A DNA stretch of 64,000 bases from Flavobacterium cerinum (GTDB lineage: Bacteria; Bacteroidota; Bacteroidia; Flavobacteriales; Flavobacteriaceae), in NCBI RefSeq assembly GCF_024496085.1, contig NZ_CP101751.1, positions 806,001 through 870,000 of the forward strand, read 5' to 3'. The position numbers were made by a program, and so were the translations under genes. The notes under the pieces are model-generated. The model made no database searches. It saw nothing but the letters and a program-made list of their open reading frames with translations, and was not told where the DNA came from. Every line of letters begins with the position of its first letter. The first letter of the stretch is position 1. Of the stretch, positions 36,439 to 46,309 are shown piece after piece.

Positions 36439-36762
36439 ATGGAAGAATTTAACGATACTATAAATCTAGGGGAAAATGTAGTAAAAGTCCTTAAAGGAAT
36501 TTATGACCCTGAAATCCCGGTAGATATTTACGAACTTGGACTTATCTATGATGTAATGATTAATGAGGATAACGATGTAAAAATCCTGATGACATTAACA
36601 TCGCCGAACTGCCCGGTAGCGGAAACATTACCGATGGAAGTTGAAGAAAAAATCAAGTCGATCGATGCGGTAAAAAGCTGTGAAGTGGAAATCACTTTTG
36701 ATCCGCCATGGAGCAAAGACTTGATGAGTGAAGAAGCAAAACTGGAATTAGGAATGCTGTAA
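36439..36762 (+). CDS. sufT: SufT/MIP18 family (DUF59) Fe-S maturation protein
   Basis: 107 residues, cytosolic. VLKGIYDPEIPVDIYELGLIYDV and LTSPNCPVAETLPMEVEEKI are hallmarks of the DUF59/MIP18 family, which takes part in Fe-S protein maturation; the cysteine in SPNCPVAE is conserved. Its stop TAA overlaps the next gene's ATG by one base (TAATG), indicating translational coupling. Confidence 0.92.
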   Translation: MEEFNDTINLGENVVKVLKGIYDPEIPVDIYELGLIYDVMINEDNDVKILMTLTSPNCPVAETLPMEVEEKIKSIDAVKSCEVEITFDPPWSKDLMSEEAKLELGML

Positions 36763-37265
36763 TGGAAGAGATTGTAAACAGAGTAGCAAACAGCGCCCTT
36801 CAGGTTTTTGATCTGGAGGATTATTTCCCGGAAGGACCTCGTTTCACTATTGACGTTTCGCAATGGTTGTATGAAGGTTTCGTTTTGCGTGAAAAAGATT
36901 TTCGCGAACAACTCAAAAATTACGACTGGGAGACCTATAAAAACGGTTTTGTTGCCTTATCCTGCTCAACAGATGCGATTGTTCCGGCCTGGGCTTTTAT
37001 GTTGATTACAGCCTATCTGGAGCCGGTTGCTCAAAAAGTCTTCTGGGGAACGATTCCTCAAATGGAAATCGCACTTTATCAGGAATTATTACAAAATCTG
37101 GATTATACAGCTTATCAGGACAAGCCGGTTATTATAAAAGGCTGTTCTAAAAAGCCGGTTCCTCAGGAAGTTTACGTACTGGCAACACAAAAATTAATGC
37201 CGATTGCCAAGAGTATTATGTTCGGAGAGGCTTGTTCGGCAGTTCCCGTATACAAGCGTAAGTAA
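36762..37265 (+). CDS. DUF2480 family protein
   Basis: 167 residues, cytosolic, no membrane segments. The sequence IVNRVANSALQVFDLEDYFP, DISQW-like DVSQWLYEGFVLREKDFREQL and STDAIVPAWAFMLIT match the Bacteroidota family DUF2480, of unknown function, which commonly sits behind suf genes. Translational coupling to sufT supports a role in Fe-S metabolism, by inference. A conserved cysteine is seen in LSCSTDAIVPAWA and near the end in GEACSAVPV. Confidence 0.85.
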   Translation: MEEIVNRVANSALQVFDLEDYFPEGPRFTIDVSQWLYEGFVLREKDFREQLKNYDWETYKNGFVALSCSTDAIVPAWAFMLITAYLEPVAQKVFWGTIPQMEIALYQELLQNLDYTAYQDKPVIIKGCSKKPVPQEVYVLATQKLMPIAKSIMFGEACSAVPVYKRK

Positions 37266-37344
37266 TATTTGTCGGTTTTTACACAGTTTTTTGTGATTTT
37301 TTTATGATTTTTTGTTACTTTGTGTGAAACAGAAAATCTTAGCT

Positions 37345-38217
37345 ATGAGAAAAATTGCATTAACACTGCTTTGTTTTATCGGTACTATAGCCGTTCAAGC
37401 ACAGGAACCTGTTCAGGATACTACCAAACACTGGACAACCAAAGGAAATATTTCATTCCTTTTTAATCAATCGGCGTTTAATAACTGGGTAGCCGGTGGT
37501 GAAAACAATATTGCCGGTAATCTGGGAGTGAACTACGATTTTAATTATAAAAAAGGGGACTGGTCCTGGGATAATAAAATTATTGCCGCTTACGGTATTG
37601 TAAGAACGAAGAATTCGGCTTTTGAGAAAAAAACGGATGATCGACTGGAACTGAACTCATTGTTAGGTAAAAAGGCATCGGGATATTGGTATTATTCTGC
37701 GTTTCTAAACTTTAAAACGCAGATGACAAAAGGATATACTTACGGTACAGATGCTGACGGTGCCGAAATTCGAAATGAGTACACGAATATTTTATCACCG
37801 GGATATCTGTCTTTTGGACCGGGTATGCTATGGAAAAAAAGCGATAACCTGAAAGTGAATCTGGCTCCGGCTACTTCGAAAATCACCATTGTAAATAAAG
37901 ACTTTACATTGCCAAATCAAGCCTATTTTGGTGTTGATGAAGGAAAGAGTATGCGATATGAGCTTGGATTCAATGCGTCGGCTTATTATAAGTTTAGCCT
38001 GATGGAAAATGTATCCGTTGAAAATATATTAAATCTGTATTCGAATTATCTGGAAGATCCGCAAAATGTAGACTTAGATTATCAGTTGAATGTAGTGATG
38101 AAAATCAACAAATATTTATCAACTAATCTGGCGTTCCAGACAATTTATGACGACAATGCCTTTAAAGGATTTCAGATCCGCCAGGTATTGGGAGTAGGAA
38201 TCAACTACGGATTTTAA
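37345..38217 (+). CDS. DUF3078 domain outer-membrane protein
   Basis: 290 residues from ATG 37345, which gives a signal peptide (IALTLLCFIGTIAVQAQ); an upstream TTG-type start at 37312 would add 11 residues in front of it and is unlikely. The mature protein has NISFLFNQSAFNNWVAGGENNIAGN, the DUF3078 hallmark, and alternating beta-strands ending in an aromatic residue (LGVGINYGF), so it is probably an outer-membrane barrel. Function unknown. Its stop codon lies inside a dispersed palindromic repeat (38216-38246). Confidence 0.82.
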   Translation: MRKIALTLLCFIGTIAVQAQEPVQDTTKHWTTKGNISFLFNQSAFNNWVAGGENNIAGNLGVNYDFNYKKGDWSWDNKIIAAYGIVRTKNSAFEKKTDDRLELNSLLGKKASGYWYYSAFLNFKTQMTKGYTYGTDADGAEIRNEYTNILSPGYLSFGPGMLWKKSDNLKVNLAPATSKITIVNKDFTLPNQAYFGVDEGKSMRYELGFNASAYYKFSLMENVSVENILNLYSNYLEDPQNVDLDYQLNVVMKINKYLSTNLAFQTIYDDNAFKGFQIRQVLGVGINYGF

Positions 38218-38246
38218 CCTGACAGGTTTTTAAAACCTGTCAGGTT
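38216..38246. repeat. Dispersed palindromic repeat, copy 1
   Basis: AACCTGACAGGTTTTTAAAACCTGTCAGGTT arms (13 bases each, AACCTGACAGGTT / AACCTGTCAGGTT) form a near-perfect palindrome. Related copies are at 49128-49160, 49300-49332 and, as a half copy, 59347-59366. Confidence 0.75.
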
Positions 38247-38252
38247 AAAAAA

Positions 38253-38280
38253 AGGCTATCCATCATGGATAGCCTTTTTT
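38253..38280. terminator. Bidirectional terminator between DUF3078 gene and hflX
   Basis: AAAAGGCTATCC-ATC-A-TGGATAGCCTTTTTT: an 11-bp stem with A and T arms between convergent genes. It overlaps the last bases of hflX. Confidence 0.85.
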
Positions 38281-39508
38281 ATTCGTCGTCTTTTTCAACA
38301 GCATCCTTATAGTCCGGATACAGGAAGTTGTTGTAAGGGAAACGGGTAATATGAATAGTACGTACCGCTTCGTATACTTTTTCACGGAACTCCTCAAAAT
38401 TCTCCTTATTGGTTGCCGAAATAAATAAAGCATTGTTTTCGCCTACTTTCGACATCCAGGTATTTTTCCATTCAGTCAATGTGTAATGTTTGGTCGTTTT
38501 TTCGGTGATCAGGTCATCTGCAGCAATAGTCAGGTGTTTGTAAGCATCGATTTTATTAAAGACCATAATGGTTGGTTTGTCAGAACTTTTAATATCCTGT
38601 AAAATCTGATTAACAGAAGCGATATGGTCTTCAAAATCAGGATGAGAAATGTCAACTACATGTAGTAATAAATCCGCTTCACGTACTTCGTCCAGCGTAC
38701 TTTTAAACGATTCAACCAATTGAGTCGGTAACTTCCGGATAAAACCAACCGTATCCGATAATAAAAAAGGTAAATTCTTGATTACCACTTTACGAACGGT
38801 AGTGTCCAGTGTTGCAAATAGTTTATTTTCAACAAAAACATCACTTTTACCGATTGCATTCATCAAAGTTGATTTTCCTACGTTGGTGTATCCGACCAAA
38901 GCCACGCGAACCATAGCGCCGCGATTACTTCGTTGTACCGACATCTGACGGTCGATGGTTTTGATTTTTTCTTTTAATAACGCGATTCGGTCTCTAACAA
39001 TACGACGGTCTGTTTCGATTTCCGTTTCTCCCGGACCACGCATACCAATACCGCCACGCTGACGTTCAAGGTGCGTCCACATACCGGAAAGTCGCGGTAA
39101 TAAATATTGACACTGAGCCAGTTCTACCTGTGTACGGGCGTATGAAGTTTCGGCTCTTTGAGCAAAAATGTCAAGGATGAGGTTGGTACGGTCTAATACT
39201 TTACATTCCAGTACTCTTGAAATATTTTTTTGCTGTGCCGGAGAGAGTTCATCATCAAAAATTACAGTTTTAACATCGTTATCTTTTATGTAATAGTTGA
39301 TTTCTTCCATTTTACCGGTTCCCACAAAAGTTTTGGGATTAGGCTTATCCATCTTTTGAGAAAAGCGTTTTACAACTTCACCACCAGCAGTAAAAGTCAG
39401 GAATTCCAATTCGTCCAGATACTCGTTTAGTTTTTCCTCGTTCTGGTCTTTGGTAATAATTCCGACGATTACGGTTTTTTCAAAATTGATTACTTCTTTT
39501 TCTAACAT
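38279..39508 (-). CDS. hflX: GTPase HflX
   Basis: 409 residues, cytosolic. The HflX N-terminal domain (EYLDELEFLTFTAGGEVV, NPKTFVGTGKMEEI) and linker (YLLPRLSGMWTHLERQRGGIGMRGPGETEIETDRR) precede the G domain: G1 VALVGYTNVGKSTLMN (about residue 205), G3 LSDTVGFIRKLP, G4 VFNKIDAY, G5 ISATNKEN. HflX binds the 50S ribosome and rescues or splits stalled or heat-damaged ribosomes. A -7 box lies 18 bases upstream of the ATG. Confidence 0.96.
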   Translation of the reverse strand: MLEKEVINFEKTVIVGIITKDQNEEKLNEYLDELEFLTFTAGGEVVKRFSQKMDKPNPKTFVGTGKMEEINYYIKDNDVKTVIFDDELSPAQQKNISRVLECKVLDRTNLILDIFAQRAETSYARTQVELAQCQYLLPRLSGMWTHLERQRGGIGMRGPGETEIETDRRIVRDRIALLKEKIKTIDRQMSVQRSNRGAMVRVALVGYTNVGKSTLMNAIGKSDVFVENKLFATLDTTVRKVVIKNLPFLLSDTVGFIRKLPTQLVESFKSTLDEVREADLLLHVVDISHPDFEDHIASVNQILQDIKSSDKPTIMVFNKIDAYKHLTIAADDLITEKTTKHYTLTEWKNTWMSKVGENNALFISATNKENFEEFREKVYEAVRTIHITRFPYNNFLYPDYKDAVEKDDE

Positions 39509-39525
39509 TCTTTTCTAATAAAGCA

Positions 39526-39533
39526 CAAAAATA
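39526..39533 (-). promoter_or_regulatory. Putative -7 promoter box for hflX
   Basis: Minus strand TATTTTTG, matching TAnnTTTG, 18 bases before the hflX ATG. Confidence 0.45.
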
Positions 39534-39631
39534 AGCAATTCATCATTAATGCGTATAAATATTAAAAAGTAACAAAAATACATTGCGGAATTGTGTTGTA
39601 ATTTGATGCTTTATCTGAGAAAAAACAGTAG

Positions 39632-39656
39632 TTGCAGTAAATAAAATTATGGAGCG
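39632..39656 (+). other. Second copy of the sufS-leader motif
   Basis: TTGCAGTAAATAAAATTATGGAGCGA aligns with 34222-34246 (TTGCAGTTAATAAAAAATGGAGCGA), then diverges to AAAGTCC. A hairpin-forming stretch follows to 39690. No gene begins within 300 bases downstream, so any RNA from here would be a small RNA or a long leader of the adhesin gene. Confidence 0.3.
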
Positions 39657-39933
39657 AAAAGTCCAAATCATGTCTTTTATTTAGACTTTAATATTTATAT
39701 TTTCTTTATTTCTTTGATTGGAATTTTTAGCGGATCACATAGGAAGGAAACATTCTGACGCTGATTTGTATAAATTCGGCTTTTTAGATACGATTAAAAA
39801 AAGGAGTTTTAAAAATTGAGAAATGTTAACAAATAGATAATAAAATAATTTAACAATAGTGAAAGAGTAGGCTGTATGATTGCTTTTTTTGTGAATTTTA
39901 ACATATAACGTTAAGTTATTGCTAATTTTATTT

Positions 39934-39941
39934 TATATTTG
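39934..39941 (+). promoter_or_regulatory. Putative -7 promoter box for the T9SS adhesin gene
   Basis: TATATTTG, perfect TAnnTTTG, 34 bases before the ATG at 39976. Confidence 0.5.
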
Positions 39942-39975
39942 GGGATTAAACTTATCAAAAATCATAGGATTAATT

Positions 39976-42900
39976 ATGAAAAAAATTACATTATTAATTC
40001 TTATGTCATTACTGAGTTTTGTGAGTTATTCTCAGGTTTTTCCGGAAGGGTTTGAAGGAACTTTTCCGCCGTCAGGACCTGGAGGAACTTGGGTAGTCTC
40101 TCATAATGGCATAGGAATGGGGCCTGCAAATGCGAACCTTTGGGTACGCACACCGCTCAACTCTTCAACTTCACCTCCCCACACAGGCAATTATGCTGCC
40201 ATGGTTGAAAGAGTAAATATTGGAAACGGGAACACCGAAGAGGATTGGTTAATCTCCCCTCTGGTTACTGTACCGGCTAACGGACAGTTACGTTTCTATG
40301 CACTTCACGGCCGTGCAGGGGATCAAGGGTCAAAACTTAAAATTAAGGTATCGACTACTTCTCAGACGAATTTAGCATCCTTTACTACAGAGATAGTAAG
40401 TTTGACTGAAACGCAAATCAATCCTAATGCAGGAGAGTACAGAGAGCAAGTAGTGAACTTTGGAACCGCAGTTCCGGCAAACCAACAAGTGTATATTGCT
40501 TTTGTAAGAGAGCATACTCAAGCTGGTACTGCTGCTGACGGAGATCGTTTTGTAATTGATGATATCAACATGGTTCAGCGATGTCTGGATCCTGCCAGTG
40601 GAGTAGCAAACAATGTTACGACAAACTCGGCTGTATTATCTTGGGCGAATCCAAGTGGTTCTACACAATGGGAAATCGAATTGATTCCTTCTGCGGATCC
40701 TTTAACCGGAGCGGGACAACTTATTAACTCGAATCCTTATACAGCGACTACAACATCAACAGGTGTGCCTATAGCACCAGGAACTGTTTACCAATATCGA
40801 GTGCGATCTATATGTACCGGTGGTGTTCCAAGTGACTGGGCAGGACCGTTCTATTTTACAACGGTAAGTTTAGGACAGACTTGTGCTGCTGCAATACCAA
40901 TTGCCAATTTACCGTATTCAACAACAGATGATACAGGTAACTACGGTAATAATATTACCGGAAGTCAGGGTAATACTGGTTGTGGAACAACAACAAACTA
41001 CTTAACCGGAAATGATGTAGTGTATTCTTACACGGCTACTTTTACCGGTATGATTGATATTTCGATGACTCCTACGGCAACGTATTCGGGGATTTTCGTA
41101 TATAATAACTGTGCTAATATCGGAACAAGTTGTTTAGCTGGTATCGGTAACTCAACTTCCAATATCAGAAATATTCCTAACTTCCCGGTAACATCTGGTA
41201 CAACGTATTATTTTGTTATCTCAACAAATGCTTCACCGCAAACAACGGGATATACTTTAGTAATTCAACAGGTAAGCTGTACACCTCCGGGTGCATTAGC
41301 TGTTGGAGGTATTACAACAAACTCAGCTAACTTAAGCTGGAGTAACCCTACTTCAGGAACAGAATGGCAGGTAGTTGTGCAAGGAGCTGGTGCCGGAATT
41401 CCTCAGGGAGCTGGAACAACAGTAACAGGTGGTCCGGCTTATACAGCTACAACTACTTTTGCCGGTACAGCGTTAACATCTGGAACAGATTATGAATATT
41501 ATGTAAGAGTAAAATGTGCGGATGGTTCTTTTAGCCAGTGGTCAGGTCCAAGACGTTTCTCAACGTTACCGAATTACTGTGCCGGAGATCATTTCTATGA
41601 TCCGGGAGGACAAAACGGTCAATATGGAAATAGTGCAAACGTAACAACAACAATCTGTGCACCAACACCTGGTGATATGGTTACTGTTACTTTTAGTATG
41701 TTTAATACAGAAGCAGGTTATGACTTCGTACGTGTTTACAACGGAGCAACTGCTGCTGCACCATTATTAGGAACATATTCAGGAAACTTAGAAGGTGCAA
41801 ACTTACCAGGACCTTTTGAGTCAACTGTAGGTGGATGTTTAACATTCGTGTTTACATCAGATAGTAGTGGAGTTCGTGACGGTTGGGATGCAACGGTAAC
41901 TTGTGGGCCACCGCCAACATGTCCGAAACCAACCAATTTCACAGCAACTTTACCAAATGCAAGTTCAGTAAGATTAAACTGGACAGAAGCTGGAACTGCT
42001 ACAAGCTGGATCGTAATGGCTGTGCCGGCTGGTACACCTAACCCGAACAGTAACCCAATTCCGGGAACTGCTATTACTGCTACGGTAAATACACCGCCGC
42101 CATATGTGTTGAACGGATTGAGTTCTGATACAAACTATGATTTCTATGTAAGAGCGGTTTGTAGTCCAACAGACTCAAGTACATGGACTGGTCCTAAAAC
42201 TGTAAGAACATTACCAAACTTCTGTGCTGGTGATCATTTCTTTGATCCGGGAGGACCTAATGCTGAATACGGAAATAATGCTAACGTAACGACAACAATA
42301 TGTGCACCAACAGGAGCGGATATCGTTACAGTTAATTTCTTAAGCTTTAATACTGAATCAAACTTTGACTTTGTACGTGTTTATAACGGACCAAGTGCAA
42401 CTTCACCATTATTGGGAACTTACTCAGGTAACTTAACCGGAGCGAATTTACCAGGACCATTTGAATCAACACTTGGAGGATGTTTAACTTTTGTATTTAC
42501 ATCTGACGGAAGTGGAACGCGTACAGGATGGGAAGCTACAGTAACTTGTGGACCACCGCCAACATGTCCGAAACCGACCAACTTAGCCGTTTCAAATGCT
42601 ACGATGAACTCGGTACAATTAAACTGGACTGAAGCTGGAACAGCAACAAGTTGGATCGTAATGGCCGTTCCTGCAGGAACTCCGAATCCGAATACCAACC
42701 CTATTCCGGGTACAGCAATTACTGCTACTGTGAATACTCCGCCGCCATATGTATTAGGTGGATTAACTTCAAATACAGATTATGACTTCTATGTAAGAGC
42801 GGTTTGTAGTCCTACAGACTCTAGTACATGGGCTGGTCCTAGAAATAGTAAAACATTACCGAATTACTGTGCCGGAGATCATTTCTATGATCCGGGAGGA

Positions 42901-45900
42901 CAAAACGGTGATTATGGAAATAACCTTAACGTAACGACAACAATCTGTCCGGTTAACCCGACTGATATCGTTACTGTAGAGTTCAACAGCTTTAACACTG
43001 AAGCAGGTTTTGACTTTTTAAGAGTTTACGAAGGAACAGGCACTACAGGTACATTATTAGGTACATACGCAGGTGATTTAACAAACAACTTGCCTGGGCC
43101 ATTCGAATCAGCTGCACCGGGTCAGTGTTTAACATTCGTATTTACAACTGACGGAAGTGGAGTACGTAGCGGATGGGATGCAACAGTAACATGTGCACCG
43201 GTACCAACATGTCCGAGACCGAAAAACTTGTCTGCGGCTAATATGACACAAACTTCTGCTGATCTAAACTGGCAGGAAATGGGTACGGCTACACAATGGG
43301 AAGTAATTGTATTGCCAGCTGGTTCTCCGGCACCGGCACCTGGAGATACAGGAGTAATCGTAAATACACCGCCGCCATTTACATACAGTGGTCCACCGGC
43401 ATTATTACCGGGAAGACCGTATGATTTCTATGTAAGAGCTATTTGTAGTTCTACTGATATCAGTGCGTGGTCAATTAAAGGAACATTCCGTACATTAATT
43501 TCGAATGATGAATGTACTGCTCCGATTCACGTTCCGGTAAATGAAGATTCACTTTGTGGTCAGACTACACCGGGAACATTAGCAGGTTCTACCGCTTCTC
43601 CATTACCAAATACATGTGGTGGAAACCCTAATGATGACGTTTGGTTTGAATTTACAGCAACACATACACAACACTATATTGCGTTATTAAATGTGAACTC
43701 TACAGGATTGAGTACTGATAATATGTTCCATTCTGTATACAGTGCATGTGGAGGAACTCCTATTGTTTGTAGTGATCCGAATAACAGTCTTGTAAACGGT
43801 TTAGTACCGGGACAAAACTATTTGATTCGAGTATATAGTAATTCAGCTACTGCGCAAAGTTTCTCATTTAACCTTTGTGTAGGTACCGTTATTACATGTG
43901 CTGATGCTCAGGCATTCTGTGCTAACAATACATCACCGTCTATTACCTTCCCAGGTTCTATCGGGGTACCAAACTTAGGAGCTGTTTCTTGTTTATCTAC
44001 AACACCAAACCCTACTTGGTATTTCTTACAAGTACAACAATCCGGTAACTTACAGTTCCAGATTTCTCAAACAAGTACTACAGGACAGGGAATTGACGTG
44101 GATTTCATCGCTTACGGTCCGTTTACTTCGCCAACAGCGGGTTGTGGTAACTTAGGAGCGAATGTAGGTTGTAGTTATAGTTCGGCATCTGTGGAGAACT
44201 TTAATATCCCGAATGCTGTTGCCGGTCAATACTACTTAATTGAGATTACGAACTATAATGGTAGTGCAGGTAATATTACATTAGCACAAACCAACCAGGG
44301 ACAACCGGGTGCAGGTTCGACAAACTGTGATATCGTATGTACTGTGGATTTAGGTCCGGATAAGATTTTATGTGGACAAACATCTTACACATTAGATGCA
44401 GGAATTGTTAACGCGACAACGTATACTTGGTATAACGGAACAAACGTTATTCCTGGAGCTACAGGTCAGACATTAACAGTTACACAATCAGGTGAATATA
44501 GCGTTGTGGTTACTAAACCATCATGTTCAAACAACCCTACGGATAGTGTTAATATTACTTTCGGACCGACTATTAATCAGGTTACAATGCCGGATTATAA
44601 AGTTTGTGATGATGTATCAAATGACGGTTTTGCTGATTTTGATCTGTCTACATTAACAAGTCAGGTTGTTGCAGGACAAAACCCGGCGTTTACTTATAAC
44701 GTAACGTATTATGCTTCAGCTGCTGATGCAACTGCTGCTCAGGGTGCAATTGATGCAACTGTTCCATATAACAGTAACACAAAAACAATTTATATCCGAG
44801 TTGAAGGTGCAAATGCTGCTACTTGTTTCGGAGTGATTCCGGTGAATTTAGTTGTAAAACGAATGCCAATCACTACTATGCCGGCTACTTACTCTGTATG
44901 TACTGGTACTGTAACGATTATCGGAACACCTCAAAACTATACATCAGCTGATAACCCAGTATACACATGGTACTTCGGTACTAACGTTATTGCTGGTGAA
45001 ACTTCTGAGCAAATCGTAGTATCACAACCAGGTACTTATACTTTAGAAGTTACTATAGACGGATGTACAAACTCTGTTAGTACAGTTGTAACAAACGACG
45101 GTGTTACAGTTACGGCTCCGGATGATGTTACAGTATGTAATTCGTATACTTTACCATCATTAACAAGCGGTACTTATTATACAGGTCCGGGAGCTTCTGG
45201 TACAGTATTGAATGCAGGTGATCCTATCACATCAACACAAACTATTTATGTATACTTACAGTCAACGGTTAACCCGAGCTGTTATGCTGAAGATAGTTTC
45301 GTTGTAAACATTACAACAACTATTGTAGCTCCGGTAGTGCCAAGCGCAACTGTTTGTGACAGCTATACATTACAACCGTTACCTTCATTCGCGAACTACT
45401 ATACAGGTTCAGGAGGAACAGGTACAATGTTAACAGCTGGTTCTACAGTAACTACGTCACAAACTATCTATGTATATGCTCAGTCTGGTGTTGCACCAAA
45501 CTTCTGTACAGACCAAAGTAGTTTTGTAGTAACGATCCAAACAGCAACTGCTGATGCTCCGGCTAACGTAGAATCTTGTGGAGCGTATACTTTACCGGCA
45601 TTATCTGCTAATAATAATTATTATACAGGTCCGGGCGGTACAGGTACTATGCTTAATGCCGGTGATCCGGTTAACGCAACTACATTATTGTATGTTTACA
45701 CAAGTACATCTGCAGGATGTAATGATGAAAATAGCTTTACTGTAACAATCTACAATACTCCTTCGGTTGTAACATTACCGGATGTAACTGTAGAATGTGA
45801 AGGATTTACATTACCGGCTTTACCGGCTGGAAATGCATACTACACAGGTACAGGAGGAACAGGAGCACAGTTACAAGCTGGACAAGTGGTTTCAACTACA

Positions 45901-46242
45901 CAAACTGTTTACATCTTTGCTCAAACCGGATCCGGTGCTGCAACATGTACAAACGAAAGTAGTTTCGAAATTTCAGCTTCATGTATTATTCCTAAAGGTA
46001 TTTCACCAAACAATGACGGATTGAACGATACATTCGATCTATCGAACTTCGAGGTAGAGAAATTAAGTATCTTTAACCGTTACGGTACTGAAGTTTACAG
46101 CCATGGTGCTGGATATACTAAACAATGGTTTGGTCAGTCGAAAGGTGGAAGTGAATTACCGGATGGTACCTATTTCTATGTGATCGAGTTAAAAGGTGGT
46201 GATACTAAAACCGGATGGGTTTATATCAGTAGAGAGAAATAA
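39976..46242 (+). CDS. Giant T9SS-secreted adhesin with Fn3, CUB and Ig-like repeats and a type B sorting domain
   Basis: 2088 residues from ATG 39976, chosen because it gives the signal peptide ITLLILMSLLSFVSYSQ (the frame is open to 39919). Domains in order: choice-of-anchor J/cleaved-adhesin-like (about 20-195), Fn3, a PPC-like domain (about 300-435), Fn3, then CUB modules at about 532-648, 748-859 and 963-1075 alternating with Fn3 modules, another PPC-like stretch, PKD/Ig-like parts, four to five short modules with CxSYTLPxL...YYTGxGGTGTML between about 1715 and 2000, and the gliding-motility-associated (CHU_C, type B) sorting domain starting at IPKGISPNNDGLNDTF (about 2005). It is exported by the type IX system and attached to or moved along the cell surface. 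A SprF-like and an OmpA gene follow. Confidence 0.9.
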   Translation: MKKITLLILMSLLSFVSYSQVFPEGFEGTFPPSGPGGTWVVSHNGIGMGPANANLWVRTPLNSSTSPPHTGNYAAMVERVNIGNGNTEEDWLISPLVTVPANGQLRFYALHGRAGDQGSKLKIKVSTTSQTNLASFTTEIVSLTETQINPNAGEYREQVVNFGTAVPANQQVYIAFVREHTQAGTAADGDRFVIDDINMVQRCLDPASGVANNVTTNSAVLSWANPSGSTQWEIELIPSADPLTGAGQLINSNPYTATTTSTGVPIAPGTVYQYRVRSICTGGVPSDWAGPFYFTTVSLGQTCAAAIPIANLPYSTTDDTGNYGNNITGSQGNTGCGTTTNYLTGNDVVYSYTATFTGMIDISMTPTATYSGIFVYNNCANIGTSCLAGIGNSTSNIRNIPNFPVTSGTTYYFVISTNASPQTTGYTLVIQQVSCTPPGALAVGGITTNSANLSWSNPTSGTEWQVVVQGAGAGIPQGAGTTVTGGPAYTATTTFAGTALTSGTDYEYYVRVKCADGSFSQWSGPRRFSTLPNYCAGDHFYDPGGQNGQYGNSANVTTTICAPTPGDMVTVTFSMFNTEAGYDFVRVYNGATAAAPLLGTYSGNLEGANLPGPFESTVGGCLTFVFTSDSSGVRDGWDATVTCGPPPTCPKPTNFTATLPNASSVRLNWTEAGTATSWIVMAVPAGTPNPNSNPIPGTAITATVNTPPPYVLNGLSSDTNYDFYVRAVCSPTDSSTWTGPKTVRTLPNFCAGDHFFDPGGPNAEYGNNANVTTTICAPTGADIVTVNFLSFNTESNFDFVRVYNGPSATSPLLGTYSGNLTGANLPGPFESTLGGCLTFVFTSDGSGTRTGWEATVTCGPPPTCPKPTNLAVSNATMNSVQLNWTEAGTATSWIVMAVPAGTPNPNTNPIPGTAITATVNTPPPYVLGGLTSNTDYDFYVRAVCSPTDSSTWAGPRNSKTLPNYCAGDHFYDPGGQNGDYGNNLNVTTTICPVNPTDIVTVEFNSFNTEAGFDFLRVYEGTGTTGTLLGTYAGDLTNNLPGPFESAAPGQCLTFVFTTDGSGVRSGWDATVTCAPVPTCPRPKNLSAANMTQTSADLNWQEMGTATQWEVIVLPAGSPAPAPGDTGVIVNTPPPFTYSGPPALLPGRPYDFYVRAICSSTDISAWSIKGTFRTLISNDECTAPIHVPVNEDSLCGQTTPGTLAGSTASPLPNTCGGNPNDDVWFEFTATHTQHYIALLNVNSTGLSTDNMFHSVYSACGGTPIVCSDPNNSLVNGLVPGQNYLIRVYSNSATAQSFSFNLCVGTVITCADAQAFCANNTSPSITFPGSIGVPNLGAVSCLSTTPNPTWYFLQVQQSGNLQFQISQTSTTGQGIDVDFIAYGPFTSPTAGCGNLGANVGCSYSSASVENFNIPNAVAGQYYLIEITNYNGSAGNITLAQTNQGQPGAGSTNCDIVCTVDLGPDKILCGQTSYTLDAGIVNATTYTWYNGTNVIPGATGQTLTVTQSGEYSVVVTKPSCSNNPTDSVNITFGPTINQVTMPDYKVCDDVSNDGFADFDLSTLTSQVVAGQNPAFTYNVTYYASAADATAAQGAIDATVPYNSNTKTIYIRVEGANAATCFGVIPVNLVVKRMPITTMPATYSVCTGTVTIIGTPQNYTSADNPVYTWYFGTNVIAGETSEQIVVSQPGTYTLEVTIDGCTNSVSTVVTNDGVTVTAPDDVTVCNSYTLPSLTSGTYYTGPGASGTVLNAGDPITSTQTIYVYLQSTVNPSCYAEDSFVVNITTTIVAPVVPSATVCDSYTLQPLPSFANYYTGSGGTGTMLTAGSTVTTSQTIYVYAQSGVAPNFCTDQSSFVVTIQTATADAPANVESCGAYTLPALSANNNYYTGPGGTGTMLNAGDPVNATTLLYVYTSTSAGCNDENSFTVTIYNTPSVVTLPDVTVECEGFTLPALPAGNAYYTGTGGTGAQLQAGQVVSTTQTVYIFAQTGSGAATCTNESSFEISASCIIPKGISPNNDGLNDTFDLSNFEVEKLSIFNRYGTEVYSHGAGYTKQWFGQSKGGSELPDGTYFYVIELKGGDTKTGWVYISREK
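41566..43500 (+). repeat. Tandem CUB-Fn3 coding repeats in the adhesin gene
   Basis: Three units of about 645 bases (from about 41566, 42210 and 42856), each a CUB module beginning YCAGDHF or FCAGDHF followed by an Fn3 module with TCPKP or TCPRP. A 54-base stretch is identical at 41566-41619 and 42856-42909, 1290 bases apart (exactly 430 codons). Confidence 0.85.
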
Positions 46243-46309
46243 GCAGTAACATTATATAAAGACCTGCCTGATTAATCGGGCAGGGACTTTATTTACAAAC
46301 AGTATACCA

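Larger units (their letters stand above)
39509..39975. other. Intergenic region between hflX and the T9SS adhesin
   Basis: 467 AT-rich bases without a gene. It contains the hflX -7 box, a second copy of the sufS-leader motif (39632-39656), an imperfect hairpin AAAGTC...GACTTT around 39659-39690 and the adhesin's -7 box at 39934-39941. Confidence 0.5.

Noticed and set aside
39919..39975. Earlier start of the adhesin at 39919
   Set aside because: It would put 19 residues before a normal signal peptide and overlaps the -7 box TATATTTG.
41736..42698. Two similar antisense open frames inside the adhesin (41736-41942 and 42420-42698)
   Set aside because: They resemble each other only because the sense strand encodes repeated CUB-Fn3 modules; no start context or promoter.
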